DNA from: Echinicola soli
GTDB lineage: Bacteria; Bacteroidota; Bacteroidia; Cytophagales; Cyclobacteriaceae
NCBI RefSeq assembly: GCF_006575665.1
Contig: NZ_CP041253.1
Coordinates: 4,963,501-5,027,500 of the forward strand
Direction: 5' to 3'
Length of the DNA: 64,000 nucleotides
In this document: in pieces, positions 29,183 to 39,259 of the stretch
Numbering within the stretch: position 1 is the stretch's first letter
Layout: the number at the start of each line of letters is the position of its first letter
Program-made: the position numbers and the translations under genes
The notes under the pieces: model-generated
What the model was told of the DNA's origin: nothing
Seen by the model: only the letters and a program-made list of their open reading frames with translations
The model's database searches: none

Positions 29183-30958
29183 TTACCAGCCGGTATTCTG
29201 TTGAAGCGCACTAAATTTCAATCGCTCACTGTAAGGAATAGGCCCATAAATCATATAATCCTGATAAACCCGGTTTTCTACATTGATAGTGGAGTAATTA
29301 CTTTCATTCTCAATGCGCATCCCTTGAGCGGTCTCTGTCAAATCCAATTGCCATCTTCGCAAATCCCAAAAGCGGAATCCCTCAAAAGATAATTCCAAGC
29401 GCCGTTCGTTTCGAATCAGTTCCCGCATGGCAGATTGGTCACTTTTTATGGACTCCAAATAAGCATCTCCATTGTCCGTACCAATACCAGCCCGTTGACG
29501 GATGGCCTTGATGACATCATAGGCAGAGAATCCAAAAGATCCACTGGACATTGGTCCCCAAGCTTCATTGGCTGCTTCTGCATAGATCAAAAAGAACTCG
29601 GTATAGCGCATTCTTGGCTGCAGGTGCCGCTGCCCCGTAGTGGCCACTGGGTCAAGGTTTACGTCCTGACGTAGAAGCTTGCGCATGTAATACCCCGTAC
29701 GCGTGGAAGTCTCCACTTTGTTCAGGCCATCATTGGTATCCGAATCCAGGGCCGTATTGATGGTGCTTCCCGTTGGGCCGGCCGTGCTTCCATTGAGCAA
29801 AATGAACTGGGCCAACCTTGGATCCCTCTCCGCATAGGGTGCCTCTACAGTATATCCAGCGGCTGGATCCATGATGGGATAACCATTGGCCATAGGAAAA
29901 GCATCGACCAAGTTCTGCGTGGGATTTACCAACCCTTCACCGTACAGTGTAGGAGGGAAATTTTGTGTTTCCAGATCATTCGTAGGTCCACCAATAGAAC
30001 CTCTCCAAAGGATCTCTGGTGGGTTGTTTCCGGCTCCCAGCCCATCGATTACCGAGGTATTGTTATACCAGGTCACCCCATTGGGATCAAGACCGCTCAC
30101 GCCACCGATATCATTGAGTAAGGTACCGGCATAGGTAGCGGCATCCGCCCATTTGGATGGATCATTGTCCAGGTTAAAGGAAGGACTCGCCGCCAACAAT
30201 GCTGCCTGCGCCCTGATTGCCATGACAATCCTTCCTGAGACCAATTGCTTGGCATCATCGCCAAACACCCGGTTGTACTCGCTCACTTCGGCACCGGCAT
30301 CACGATATTTTGATGGTATCATGGACGCATCACCGATATTGTAATAATCCATGGGAAGTAAATCCATAGCGGTGTTAAGATCCGAGTACAGTTGCGCCAT
30401 ACAGGCATCAAAGGTGGCTCTTGGCATATTGAAATCGGAATCCACCGATTGGGGTTCCAAAAATATGGGAACGCCCAAAAGATCTCCTCCGGCTACTCCT
30501 CCATGCGCCTGCAACAGGTAATACATAAAGAGCGCCCTCAATCCATAGGTCTCGCCAGTCAATCGGTCCAAAAACATTTGGTTTACCTGGGGATTGGAGG
30601 AATACTCCGTATTGCCCACTTCGGTCAACATCTCATTGAGGTATTGGATGGCGGAATTGGCGGAATTCCACCTGTCAACAGGGTTGAAATTGGACGCCCA
30701 TTGTCCAGTGGCCATGTTCAGAAAACCATTGTCAAGATCATTGCTGACCGCATCATCAGTGGCCATTTCGCTAAAATTATAGCCATTGGAGGGAATCCTT
30801 AAATAGGCATTCAACAATAATCCCTGTACCATACTGGGCCTCTCCCTGATCATGTCCTTTCGTTGGATATTTTCCGGTGCCGGATCGATAAGGTCACTGC
30901 AGCTGGTGGTCAACACCAAGGCCATCATGGCGAACTTTATTTTTATCATTATCTTCAT
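29183..30958 (-). CDS. susD: SusD-family xylan-binding outer-membrane lipoprotein (XusD-like)
   Basis: The 591-residue protein has a lipobox (LTTSC, Cys20) and SusD/RagB features: an N-terminal TPR-like part (RERPSMVQGLLLNAYLRIPS, GETYGLRALFMYYLLQAHGG) and the C-terminal FFLIYAEAANEA, IRNERRLELSFEGFRFWDLRRW signature. SusD proteins form the lid of the SusC channel and bind the imported oligosaccharide at the cell surface. It lies 18 nt after the SusC gene at 30977-33994, its partner, and is followed by the frameshifted surface lipoprotein. It corresponds to the second SusD of the core xylan system. Confidence 0.93.
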   Translation of the reverse strand: MKIMIKIKFAMMALVLTTSCSDLIDPAPENIQRKDMIRERPSMVQGLLLNAYLRIPSNGYNFSEMATDDAVSNDLDNGFLNMATGQWASNFNPVDRWNSANSAIQYLNEMLTEVGNTEYSSNPQVNQMFLDRLTGETYGLRALFMYYLLQAHGGVAGGDLLGVPIFLEPQSVDSDFNMPRATFDACMAQLYSDLNTAMDLLPMDYYNIGDASMIPSKYRDAGAEVSEYNRVFGDDAKQLVSGRIVMAIRAQAALLAASPSFNLDNDPSKWADAATYAGTLLNDIGGVSGLDPNGVTWYNNTSVIDGLGAGNNPPEILWRGSIGGPTNDLETQNFPPTLYGEGLVNPTQNLVDAFPMANGYPIMDPAAGYTVEAPYAERDPRLAQFILLNGSTAGPTGSTINTALDSDTNDGLNKVETSTRTGYYMRKLLRQDVNLDPVATTGQRHLQPRMRYTEFFLIYAEAANEAWGPMSSGSFGFSAYDVIKAIRQRAGIGTDNGDAYLESIKSDQSAMRELIRNERRLELSFEGFRFWDLRRWQLDLTETAQGMRIENESNYSTINVENRVYQDYMIYGPIPYSERLKFSALQQNTGW

Positions 30959-30976
30959 CGCTCTTTTTTGGTCTAG

Positions 30977-33900
30977 TTAAAACTTCGCTTTGATACCAAC
31001 ATTATAAAACCTGGTCTGCGGGGCACTGCCGATGTTCATCTCCAAAATATCCCTATTGGGTGCAATGGTCAGAAGATTTGCTCCATTGGCATAGACATCG
31101 AGCCCTTTCAAGAACTGCTCACCAAACATCCTGCTCGGAAAGGTATAAGAAACCTGAACCCTGGTAAGATCAAACCTGTTGGTGCTGTACATCCAGAAAT
31201 CTGAATTTCGGAAATTATTGGCCCCATTTAAGGTGGTAAGACGCGGGAAAGTGGCCGTTTCTTTGGTCGCCTCCGTCCATCTGTCCCGTACCACTTCGGA
31301 GTACTTATCATCACCGTTTACCCAGAAGTAATCATTGGTCTTCATCGCATATGCTCCTGTACGGGCAGTTCCCAAAGCGAAGAAGGTGAAGTTTTTATAT
31401 TTGGCCGAAATATTCACGCCCATAGTAAGGGGCGCTCCGGACCATCCGCCCCTACCGAGGTACACCTCATCCTGAGCGTTAATGACGCCATCCCCGTTTT
31501 GGTCCCTGTATTTTATGTCCCCCGGTTTCACTTCTCCAAAAGCCTGTTCAGGACTGTTTTCGATATCGTCGATCCCTGAGAAAAAGCCAAGGCTTTCCAA
31601 CCCCCATATACCATCCAAGGGCTTTCCTACCCGACTTTGATAATCAAACTCGAAATTCTCTGATCTTTTACTGGCCTTGGTGGTATAGTAAATACCAGAG
31701 AATCCAAGGGTCCAGTCTACCTGGCCAATGCGCTTGTTCAAGTTCAATTGGAAGTCGGCCCCCGTTCGTTGGTCGTTATTGTAGTTGATATAGGGAATCC
31801 AAGAGGATATCGGCCATCCTGTACTGAAGTAATTGGGATAGATATTATTGTTCTGAACAAATAATCCAGTCATTTTACTGGTAAAAAAGGAACCGTTCAG
31901 GGTAATGAACTTATCAAATAGGGAAGCGTCCAGCTCCACGCTGATCTCTTCCCGCTTTGGCATGGCCAAATCCAGGTTTTCGCCCCTCCTTACGTCAGTG
32001 GCGTTATTGTTCAGACCGTCTTTCCACTCGTACCAGGATCCTTCATCGGTATAAATCCCTTCATAAAGGTAATATTCCTCGATGTCCAGGTCGGTATGAA
32101 GGATCCCACCCGACACGGATAGCCTAAGGTCGTCCACTACACTGGATGAGGCCAAGAACCCCTCTTCACTGAGCCTCCACCCAAGGGATACCGTAGGAGA
32201 AAAAGCATTCCGATTGCCCGGTGCCAACTTGGCGCTGTGTACCATTGCGCCGCTAAAGTCCAAGTAGTATTTCTGGTTGTAATCATAACTACCATAAAGC
32301 CCTAAATTAGCGTTACTGGCCTTATGGTACATCTCAGATTCACCTGTCTGGAAACCATTGGCGATCAACATGGCGGAAATATGGTGCTTATTGTCGATGC
32401 TTTTTTGATAGTTCAGTTGCCCGGAAAAAGACAGGGTTTGCCGAAACCAGCTATTATCGATATTTTGTGTTTTGGAGCTGGCATCCTGCCCGTATTTGGT
32501 CAAGCTGGCTATTTCGTCCATCCCATTAAAATTGGTCCAATTGGCTTGGTAAACGGCATAATCATTATTAAAGGACAGGTTATAGGAAGTGGCATAGTCG
32601 AGCCCGAATAGGGAGTTAAAGCTGAGCCCCTCCAGTACATTGCTTAAATCCGCGTTGACACCGGCATTAAACTGGAACTGCCTGCTTGTATATTTAGTTG
32701 ATCCTCCCCCGTAGCTTCCTGCAATCGGGTTGGTCTGGTCCAGTTGGGAACCACCTAGCAAGTACCTGCCATCGATAAGGTGCTGGCTGTTCTGCACATA
32801 ATTTTGCGAAACCTCATCATCGGGTGACAACATGTCGATCGGGATCAGTGGAGCAAAGCGGTAAGGACGCAAGGTCGTGGATCCGCCCCAATAATCTGCG
32901 TTGATACCCTTCCCATTATAAAAGATTGCGGCAGCATCCACTTTTGCCGAGATAAAATCGTTCAGGTTGATATCGACATTTCCACGAACATTAATCCGCT
33001 CATTTCCGTTTTGGGCTGCCTGTCCAAAATCCAATACAGAACCCTCTGTCCAAAAACCGATGTTGCTATAATACCGGGCCCTTTCATTGCCACCAGAAAT
33101 TTCCATGGTGGCATCATAGCGTGTATAGGTTTTTTGTAGATAATCGTCTGAAAAATAATCGACATTGGGATAGCGGTAAGGATTCCTCCCTGAAGAATAA
33201 TTATAGATATCCTCTTCAGTATACAATGAACTTAGCCCATCATTGGACCGGGCCTCGTTGTACAAGCTCATGTATTCCCCAGACCCAAGGTATTTGGGAT
33301 AGCTTTTGGGTACATTTACCCCGGCATTGGTCCGCACATCTATGGTTTGGGTATTGGTCACGCCCCTTTTGGTGGTGACCAATAACACGCCTCTGGCACC
33401 ACGGCTTCCGTATAGGGCAATGGCATTGACGCCCTTTAAGAACGTAATTTGGGCAATTTCTGTGGGCATCACACTGCCTAGGTCACGGGGCACACCATCC
33501 ACCAATGTCAGGTAGCTACTGTTTCCCCACAGGTTACCGTTAAACCCTCCCACATAAGCTTCCATACCATCCAGGGGATAGGTAATGTAATTTTCATTCA
33601 TGACATCATGCATGTTCACGTAGGAAACACCACCCATAAGGTCACGCTTATCCTTGGTCTGAAATGCCACCAACACTTCCTCACCCTCTAAGTATGGATA
33701 CATGACAATCTCTTCAAGATCGGGATGTGCCTGAAGGATCTTGGTTTCATAACCAGGAGCCTCTACTGCCAGATATGCATTGGAAGTCACCTCCAGCTTT
33801 ACGGTTCCCAGGCTATCGGAAACCGCTGAATAATCATCTTGGTCACTGGTGATAATGGCACCCGTGATAGGATTACCGGAACTGGCCCTCACTATGGGGG

Positions 33901-33994
33901 CTATATTTATTTTCATTGTACCCTGTGCCATCAGGTGCAGCGGAAGCAGCACCAAGCAGATACAGCATACAAAACCTGTTTTTATATATTTCAT
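30977..33994 (-). CDS. susC: SusC-family TonB-dependent xylo-oligosaccharide transporter (XusC-like)
   Basis: The start at 33994 (MKYIKTGFVCCICLVLLPLH, signal ending LMAQ) is chosen because AAACATATGAAATA is shared with the GH30 start at 5016. The 1005-residue protein has a carboxypeptidase-D-like N-terminal domain (SGNPITGAIITSDQDDYSAV), an unusual TonB-box region (EEVLVAFQTKDKRDLMGG, in place of EVVVVGYG), a plug (LTLVDGVPRD ... ALYGSRGARGVLLVTTKRG) and a barrel ending in IKAKF. It imports xylo-oligosaccharides with the following SusD. The same divergent type occurs as the second SusC in Bacteroides and Prevotella xylan loci. Confidence 0.93.
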   Translation of the reverse strand: MKYIKTGFVCCICLVLLPLHLMAQGTMKINIAPIVRASSGNPITGAIITSDQDDYSAVSDSLGTVKLEVTSNAYLAVEAPGYETKILQAHPDLEEIVMYPYLEGEEVLVAFQTKDKRDLMGGVSYVNMHDVMNENYITYPLDGMEAYVGGFNGNLWGNSSYLTLVDGVPRDLGSVMPTEIAQITFLKGVNAIALYGSRGARGVLLVTTKRGVTNTQTIDVRTNAGVNVPKSYPKYLGSGEYMSLYNEARSNDGLSSLYTEEDIYNYSSGRNPYRYPNVDYFSDDYLQKTYTRYDATMEISGGNERARYYSNIGFWTEGSVLDFGQAAQNGNERINVRGNVDINLNDFISAKVDAAAIFYNGKGINADYWGGSTTLRPYRFAPLIPIDMLSPDDEVSQNYVQNSQHLIDGRYLLGGSQLDQTNPIAGSYGGGSTKYTSRQFQFNAGVNADLSNVLEGLSFNSLFGLDYATSYNLSFNNDYAVYQANWTNFNGMDEIASLTKYGQDASSKTQNIDNSWFRQTLSFSGQLNYQKSIDNKHHISAMLIANGFQTGESEMYHKASNANLGLYGSYDYNQKYYLDFSGAMVHSAKLAPGNRNAFSPTVSLGWRLSEEGFLASSSVVDDLRLSVSGGILHTDLDIEEYYLYEGIYTDEGSWYEWKDGLNNNATDVRRGENLDLAMPKREEISVELDASLFDKFITLNGSFFTSKMTGLFVQNNNIYPNYFSTGWPISSWIPYINYNNDQRTGADFQLNLNKRIGQVDWTLGFSGIYYTTKASKRSENFEFDYQSRVGKPLDGIWGLESLGFFSGIDDIENSPEQAFGEVKPGDIKYRDQNGDGVINAQDEVYLGRGGWSGAPLTMGVNISAKYKNFTFFALGTARTGAYAMKTNDYFWVNGDDKYSEVVRDRWTEATKETATFPRLTTLNGANNFRNSDFWMYSTNRFDLTRVQVSYTFPSRMFGEQFLKGLDVYANGANLLTIAPNRDILEMNIGSAPQTRFYNVGIKAKF

Positions 33995-34085
33995 ATGTTT
34001 ACAATTTTTTCTTAAAAGCCACATGGAATCTCGCACTACGGATAACCATCCCAGCGTGTGACACTTGGGTCATGCTCGATTTCAT
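33992..34085 (-). promoter_or_regulatory. 5' leader of SusC gene, shared with GH30 gene at 5016
   Basis: This is the counterpart of 5014-5108. The mRNA-sense block ATGAAATCGAGCATGA, the block GAGATTCCAT and the start context are kept. A possible upstream ORF of 28 codons starts MKSSM and ends 4 nt before the SusC ATG. It occupies most of the 134-nt gap after the first SusD gene and might modulate expression of the second pair relative to the first. Confidence 0.5.
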
Positions 34086-34128
34086 CATCTTAATTCATTA
34101 GATTTTACCATTCAAAAGGTAATACAAC

Positions 34129-36027
34129 TTACCATCCAGGGTTTTGATAAAATTCCGGATAAAGGCTTACATCGGCTAGCTTAAGGGGCAACCAATAATG
34201 CTTGTTGGTGAAAACCCGCTCAATGATGACCTCTTCCCTCATGTTCACAATGCGGTTTTCGGTTGGGTCCTCGGTATTGAATTCCCCTGCCCTGTCAAAC
34301 TCAAAAGAAGTCTTGGTGGTATAGGGCTCTTCGATCAACAACATCCACCTGCGCAGGTCATTGAACCGATGTCTTTCGAAAGCCAGCTCCACAGCCCTCT
34401 CCCTTCTCAGTTCGGGAAGAAAATCTTCTACAGATCCTAAAAACCGCTCATGTACACCAACCATTCCGGCACGCTCCCGGATCACATTTACCGCTTCCAC
34501 AGGAGTTTTGGCAAATGTGGAAGAAGTGGCACCAATGCTATTGTACCCCATCAAAGTGGCCTCTGCATACATTAAGTAGATGTCAGCCAACCGCATATAA
34601 GGCACATTGATATGCAAGGCAGTCCCCCAATCATAGGCCCTATCGTATTTATTGGCTGCCAATGGGGCGAACTTATGCATGGCATATCCTGAGGGGCTTC
34701 CTGTCACCACTTCCCTATAAGTACCTCCTGTATGGAGGTTTGCATACCGGTTGATTTCTTGACTAGCTTCAGGAATAGCCCCCTGAACTACTTTTACACC
34801 ATCATACACGATCGACGTGTAAAAACGTGGATCACGACCCTTCCATGGATAGTATGGATCATAACCTGATTCAGGATCAGTTTGAGTGACATCATCAGGT
34901 AATGGCAGGCCATTGGCCATACCAAAATTATCATGCACGTAATTAGCTGTAGGGTAAAAATTTGTCGGGTCACCTTCATCCACGAATGTAGGTTTATACT
35001 GCTTTGAAATTCGCCAGTGTGTATCATTGGCACTGTAGTACACCGACCTAAATATAGCCTCTGTACCTCCGGGCAGTGCCCAGTTTTGGCTTGTGGTATA
35101 AAAATTATCATTATACTTGTCAAAAGGCAGTAAGGCGTATTGGGTTTCCCCTGCTTCCACCAATTGTAAAATTTCACCAAAAGTATCTGCAGCCTTCTTG
35201 CAATATTCTGCATGATAGGTTTCGCTTCCCGTGGACACAGAGTTCATCAATGGGCTTCCTGCCCAAAGGTAATTTTTGCCCAAATAACCCAAGGCCTTGA
35301 TTTTGTTGATCCGTTGCTGATTCTTGCCCAGGGTCCTTCTTCCGGTGGTGGTATCATCCCAATCAATCGGTAGTAAATCTGCTGCTCTTTCCAAGTCCTG
35401 AGCCACCCTTTCGGCACTTTCATGGTAACTCAAACGTGGTAAAGTCAACTGCTCATCACTTGGCAAAACTTGGTCCACATAGGGCAGTCCCCCAAAATAC
35501 TGGATCAAGGAGAAATGGAACCAGGCCCTAAAAAACAGTAACTGGCCTTCTATCAACTGCCGCTCTTCTTCGGTGGCATCTGTCATCAGGGAAAGATTTT
35601 CCAATCCCATATTGGCTTTGCGGATACCATACCAGGCAAGTGGCCAAAGTCCTTTATTTTTATGATCCCTGTTAGTATTAGCTGAGGAAGCATCCAACCA
35701 CCCGTTGTTTCCTGCTCCATTTTCTACCTGCCAGCCCCAAAAGTTACCCCGATCGATATTATAGGACAAATGGAATGTACCTGCCGTGGACTCGATTTCA
35801 TCCTCTCCCCAATTCCAGGAACTGGTATAACCGGACAAGGTAAAATTGGGTACGCAATGATAAAGTTCCTCCACGTAGCCCTGAAAATTGGTGAAATTCT
35901 GGAAGGCCTGCTCTTCGGAAATAATGGATTCCGGTGCTCTTTCCAGATAGTCTTCACAAGAGGAAACGATTAAAAACATCGCTATCCAAATAGATCCCCT
36001 TATTAATGATTTTATAGCATTGTTCAT
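34129..36027 (-). CDS. susD: SusD-family outer-membrane lipoprotein (XusB-like)
   Basis: The start is set at 36027 (MNNAIKSLIRGSIWIAMFLI), giving a lipobox VSSC (Cys24) and avoiding overlap with the SusC stop 13 nt upstream. The 632-residue protein has SusD/RagB features: EQAFQNFTNFQGYVEELYHC, GQLLFFRAWFHFSLIQYFGG, IYLMYAEATLMG and RRERAVELAFERHRFNDLRRW. It is the partner of the SusC gene at 36041-39259 and binds oligosaccharide at the transporter mouth. It forms the first pair of the tandem xylan import system. Confidence 0.92.
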   Translation of the reverse strand: MNNAIKSLIRGSIWIAMFLIVSSCEDYLERAPESIISEEQAFQNFTNFQGYVEELYHCVPNFTLSGYTSSWNWGEDEIESTAGTFHLSYNIDRGNFWGWQVENGAGNNGWLDASSANTNRDHKNKGLWPLAWYGIRKANMGLENLSLMTDATEEERQLIEGQLLFFRAWFHFSLIQYFGGLPYVDQVLPSDEQLTLPRLSYHESAERVAQDLERAADLLPIDWDDTTTGRRTLGKNQQRINKIKALGYLGKNYLWAGSPLMNSVSTGSETYHAEYCKKAADTFGEILQLVEAGETQYALLPFDKYNDNFYTTSQNWALPGGTEAIFRSVYYSANDTHWRISKQYKPTFVDEGDPTNFYPTANYVHDNFGMANGLPLPDDVTQTDPESGYDPYYPWKGRDPRFYTSIVYDGVKVVQGAIPEASQEINRYANLHTGGTYREVVTGSPSGYAMHKFAPLAANKYDRAYDWGTALHINVPYMRLADIYLMYAEATLMGYNSIGATSSTFAKTPVEAVNVIRERAGMVGVHERFLGSVEDFLPELRRERAVELAFERHRFNDLRRWMLLIEEPYTTKTSFEFDRAGEFNTEDPTENRIVNMREEVIIERVFTNKHYWLPLKLADVSLYPEFYQNPGW

Positions 36028-36040
36028 TGGAGTTGCTCGT

Positions 36041-39000
36041 TTAGAATGTAACATTAAGGCCCAAGTTTATCCTTCTTACCATCGGGTATGCCCCTTGGTA
36101 AGATGGCCCCCCGAAGTTGGATTCCCGGTCATCGGGCATATCGGTCCAGAGTAGCAGGTTATTGCCATTTACGTACACCCGCATATTGCTCAATCCCATG
36201 TGCCTTACCCAATCGGACTGGAAGTTATAGGCGACTTCCGCATTCTTTAGCCGCAGGTAAGAACCATCATACAGGTACCTGGGGCCTGAATTGAAACTGG
36301 AAGGCTGTGAACGCCATCGTGGCAAGGGGGAATCTGCCGATGTGTTTTCCATTGACCAATAGGTTCCCTCCTCATAGACCAAATTAAGTCCACCGGCCAA
36401 ACTGGTAAGTGAAACGTCCCTGGTCACATTGTTCACCCCATAAAACTGCAGGTACAGGCTCAGTCCCTTCCACTCCACTCCCAAGTTGGTGCTGTACGTG
36501 TTTTGGGGCACGCCGGAATAGCCATAAGGAGCGGAATCAAATGCGTCTACGACGCCATCCCCGTTAAAATCTGCGATGTAATAGTTTCCAGGCAGCTTGG
36601 CCATATCATTGGTGTTGTGCTGGGGACTTGCATAGAGTTCATCCCAGGTGTTGTAATAGCCTGCGCTGATATGGCTTCTATATTGTCCGAGTTGGTAGCC
36701 CGCATTTTTTTGGTAATCAGGCCGTAGTGCTGGATCATCTCTATCAATGACCTGATCGATAGCATGGGTCATGGAAAAGTCTCCCCAAAGCCTGATCCCA
36801 CTGCTAAAGGTATGGTTAAGCCCAACGGTAAACTCATAGCCTTCGGTCTCTACCCTCCCCAGGTTTGCGGCCGGGGCAGTGGCACCGTAATAACTGGGAA
36901 CCGAGCGCCCACTGGACATCAGGATGTCCACCCTATTGTCTCGGAACCAGTCCACGCTACCATTAATCAAGCCATTGAAAAAACCAAACTCAATCCCCAT
37001 ATTGTACTTGTAGACCGTCTCCCAACTGACATTGGGGTTTCCTATGGAATTTTGCCTGAACCAGGTATAAGGACTGTTTTCACCTTCTACGCCAATGACT
37101 CCCAACTGGGAATTGTCACCATAGACCCACTGGTCCATAAATAAAAACCGGCCTCCGATATTGTCATCACCGACTTCCCCATAGGATGCCCGTAGTTTTA
37201 GTAGATCCACAAAAGAGAGGTCTTTTATAAAATTCTCTTCTGATATGTTCCAGCCCAATCCGCCCGAGGAAAAGAACGCAAACCGGTTTTCAGGAGAGAA
37301 TTTCTCAGAACCATTATAGGCGCCGTTGTATTCGATCATGTATTTGTTTTTATAATCATACGTCGCCCTGAACACCCAATCCTCACGATAACTTGGTATG
37401 ACACTACCAATGGCATCTTCCTGCCTGTTCAGGAGCCCCATCAGGGAGTAATTATGTTTCCCCTCAATACTTTTCGCATAGTTCAATTGTATTTGATAGA
37501 AAAGCCTTCTTCGAGATGCATTATTGTTTACACTCCCCCCTTGGTCCTCCCATGTGACCGCTTCTACATAATCAAACCGGGTATTTGGATCCAGTATATT
37601 TCTAAATGTTGTTTCTCCCGTAAAAGGGTCAATCCATTTAGTATTGGGAGCGTTATAGAGATCGTTTATCCCCTTATTGGTTTCCTGAAAAGAATTATCT
37701 ACCGCTAGGGTTCCCTTAAAATTCAGCCCTTTCAAAACCATGCCCAGATCCTGCTCCAATAGGAAATTGGTGGACAAGTTGGTCGTAGTAATGTAATTGA
37801 CTCCACTGGCAGCCAAGTTCAACAAGGAGTTTGTAACCGCATAATCATCAGGGACATAAGTCCCATAGGCCCCATCAGGGTATATGGGTAAAAAAACATC
37901 GGGAGGGCTTTTATAGGCAGAGTTCCAGTAACTTTCCGGAAAATCATAGGCCCATGGCGCTTGACGAACGCCGTAGGTACCCCCAAGGTTAACCCCCAAC
38001 TTGGTCGTTGGTGTCAATTGAAAATCGAGGTTACTCCTAAAATTGATCCTGTTATAGTTAAAGCCTGCTTGGTAACCTCTTCCTGTATCAAATTTCTGGA
38101 ACAGATCACCTTCGTATTGGTAATCGATACTGGTAAAATATTTGACAAAATCGGTCCCGCCACGGATCCCCACATTGGCATTATAGGCCATGGCCTGGTC
38201 CTTGAATACCACATCCTGCCAGTCCACATTTGGATACCTTTCTATTTCCTCTTGATTGGCAGGGAACCTGTACTTCTCCCGCATCGCCTGCGGGATCATC
38301 TCACCCCAACTGCTTGGGCTCAGGGACAATTCGCGTTCAATAGCAAGGTTTCTTACGCCGATGGCATCATAGGAATCCAGCTTTCCTGGAAGCTTGGAAA
38401 CCGACTTCATCGTCGTGCTTATATTGGCAGTGATTTCCGCTTTACCTTCCCGACCTCTCTTTGTGGTTACGATGATCACACCATTGGCTCCTCTGGATCC
38501 AAATACCGCTGTAGCCGAAGCATCCTTCAGTACCGAGATGGATTCTACAGAATTGATATCCATATTGGCAAAAAACTCGGGGCGCTCCACGCCATCAACC
38601 AAGATCAACGGGGAGTTACCGTTCCAGCTGTTCTGTCCCCGGATGACGATCTGGGGCATTTCTTCTCCGGGTGTACCCACGCTGGAGGTGGTAATCACAC
38701 CTGGTAAGTTACCGGTAAGGGCCTGGCCCACATTGGACACCCCACCGGTACGTTTGAGCACCTCCCCATCGGCCTGGGTTACTGCGCCCACAATGGTTTC
38801 CTTTTTCTGCTCGGCATAGCCCACTACCACCACCTCGTCCAAGGATTGAAGATCTTCTTCCAGGGAAATGTCAATGGTATTTTGGGAGCCGACCGTAACC
38901 TTCTGTTCGACAAACCCCACAAAGCTGAATACAAGGGTTTCCCCTTCGTTTACATCAATGGTGTATTCTCCGTCTACATTGGTCACGGTACCGCGGGTAG

Positions 39001-39259
39001 TCCCTTCTATACGGACTGTCACGCCTGGAATAGGCATACCATCGGTATCGGAGGCTACTTTACCTGTTATTTTTACCAATTCTTCCCCTAAAGATTCATG
39101 GACATTTAAGGTGTCATTTACTTTGGGGGCCATTGTGGGGCCATCAAAATATTTGCTGGTGCCTGCCATTAATCCCGTAGTCAAAAACAACGAGATAATA
39201 AAGCCCCTTCCAAAATATTTGGAAAGCATATTAATTTTCCTCAGTATAATTTTTACCAT
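36041..39259 (-). CDS. susC: SusC-family TonB-dependent transporter (XusA-like)
   Basis: The 1072-residue protein has a signal region FIISLFLTTGLMAG, then a carboxypeptidase-D regulatory-like domain (about 62-145, VKITGKVASDTDGMPIPGVT) and a standard TonB-box/plug (SLDEVVVVGYAEQKKETIVG, LILVDGVERPEF, VFGSRGANGVIIVTTKRG). The barrel ends RINLGLNVTF. It energises uptake of large xylo-oligosaccharides through the outer membrane with the SusD encoded next. It is the first gene of the susC-susD-susC-susD-xusE-xyn10C series. No convincing -7/-33 promoter is visible upstream, and no intact regulator gene adjoins it. Confidence 0.94.
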   Translation of the reverse strand: MVKIILRKINMLSKYFGRGFIISLFLTTGLMAGTSKYFDGPTMAPKVNDTLNVHESLGEELVKITGKVASDTDGMPIPGVTVRIEGTTRGTVTNVDGEYTIDVNEGETLVFSFVGFVEQKVTVGSQNTIDISLEEDLQSLDEVVVVGYAEQKKETIVGAVTQADGEVLKRTGGVSNVGQALTGNLPGVITTSSVGTPGEEMPQIVIRGQNSWNGNSPLILVDGVERPEFFANMDINSVESISVLKDASATAVFGSRGANGVIIVTTKRGREGKAEITANISTTMKSVSKLPGKLDSYDAIGVRNLAIERELSLSPSSWGEMIPQAMREKYRFPANQEEIERYPNVDWQDVVFKDQAMAYNANVGIRGGTDFVKYFTSIDYQYEGDLFQKFDTGRGYQAGFNYNRINFRSNLDFQLTPTTKLGVNLGGTYGVRQAPWAYDFPESYWNSAYKSPPDVFLPIYPDGAYGTYVPDDYAVTNSLLNLAASGVNYITTTNLSTNFLLEQDLGMVLKGLNFKGTLAVDNSFQETNKGINDLYNAPNTKWIDPFTGETTFRNILDPNTRFDYVEAVTWEDQGGSVNNNASRRRLFYQIQLNYAKSIEGKHNYSLMGLLNRQEDAIGSVIPSYREDWVFRATYDYKNKYMIEYNGAYNGSEKFSPENRFAFFSSGGLGWNISEENFIKDLSFVDLLKLRASYGEVGDDNIGGRFLFMDQWVYGDNSQLGVIGVEGENSPYTWFRQNSIGNPNVSWETVYKYNMGIEFGFFNGLINGSVDWFRDNRVDILMSSGRSVPSYYGATAPAANLGRVETEGYEFTVGLNHTFSSGIRLWGDFSMTHAIDQVIDRDDPALRPDYQKNAGYQLGQYRSHISAGYYNTWDELYASPQHNTNDMAKLPGNYYIADFNGDGVVDAFDSAPYGYSGVPQNTYSTNLGVEWKGLSLYLQFYGVNNVTRDVSLTSLAGGLNLVYEEGTYWSMENTSADSPLPRWRSQPSSFNSGPRYLYDGSYLRLKNAEVAYNFQSDWVRHMGLSNMRVYVNGNNLLLWTDMPDDRESNFGGPSYQGAYPMVRRINLGLNVTF

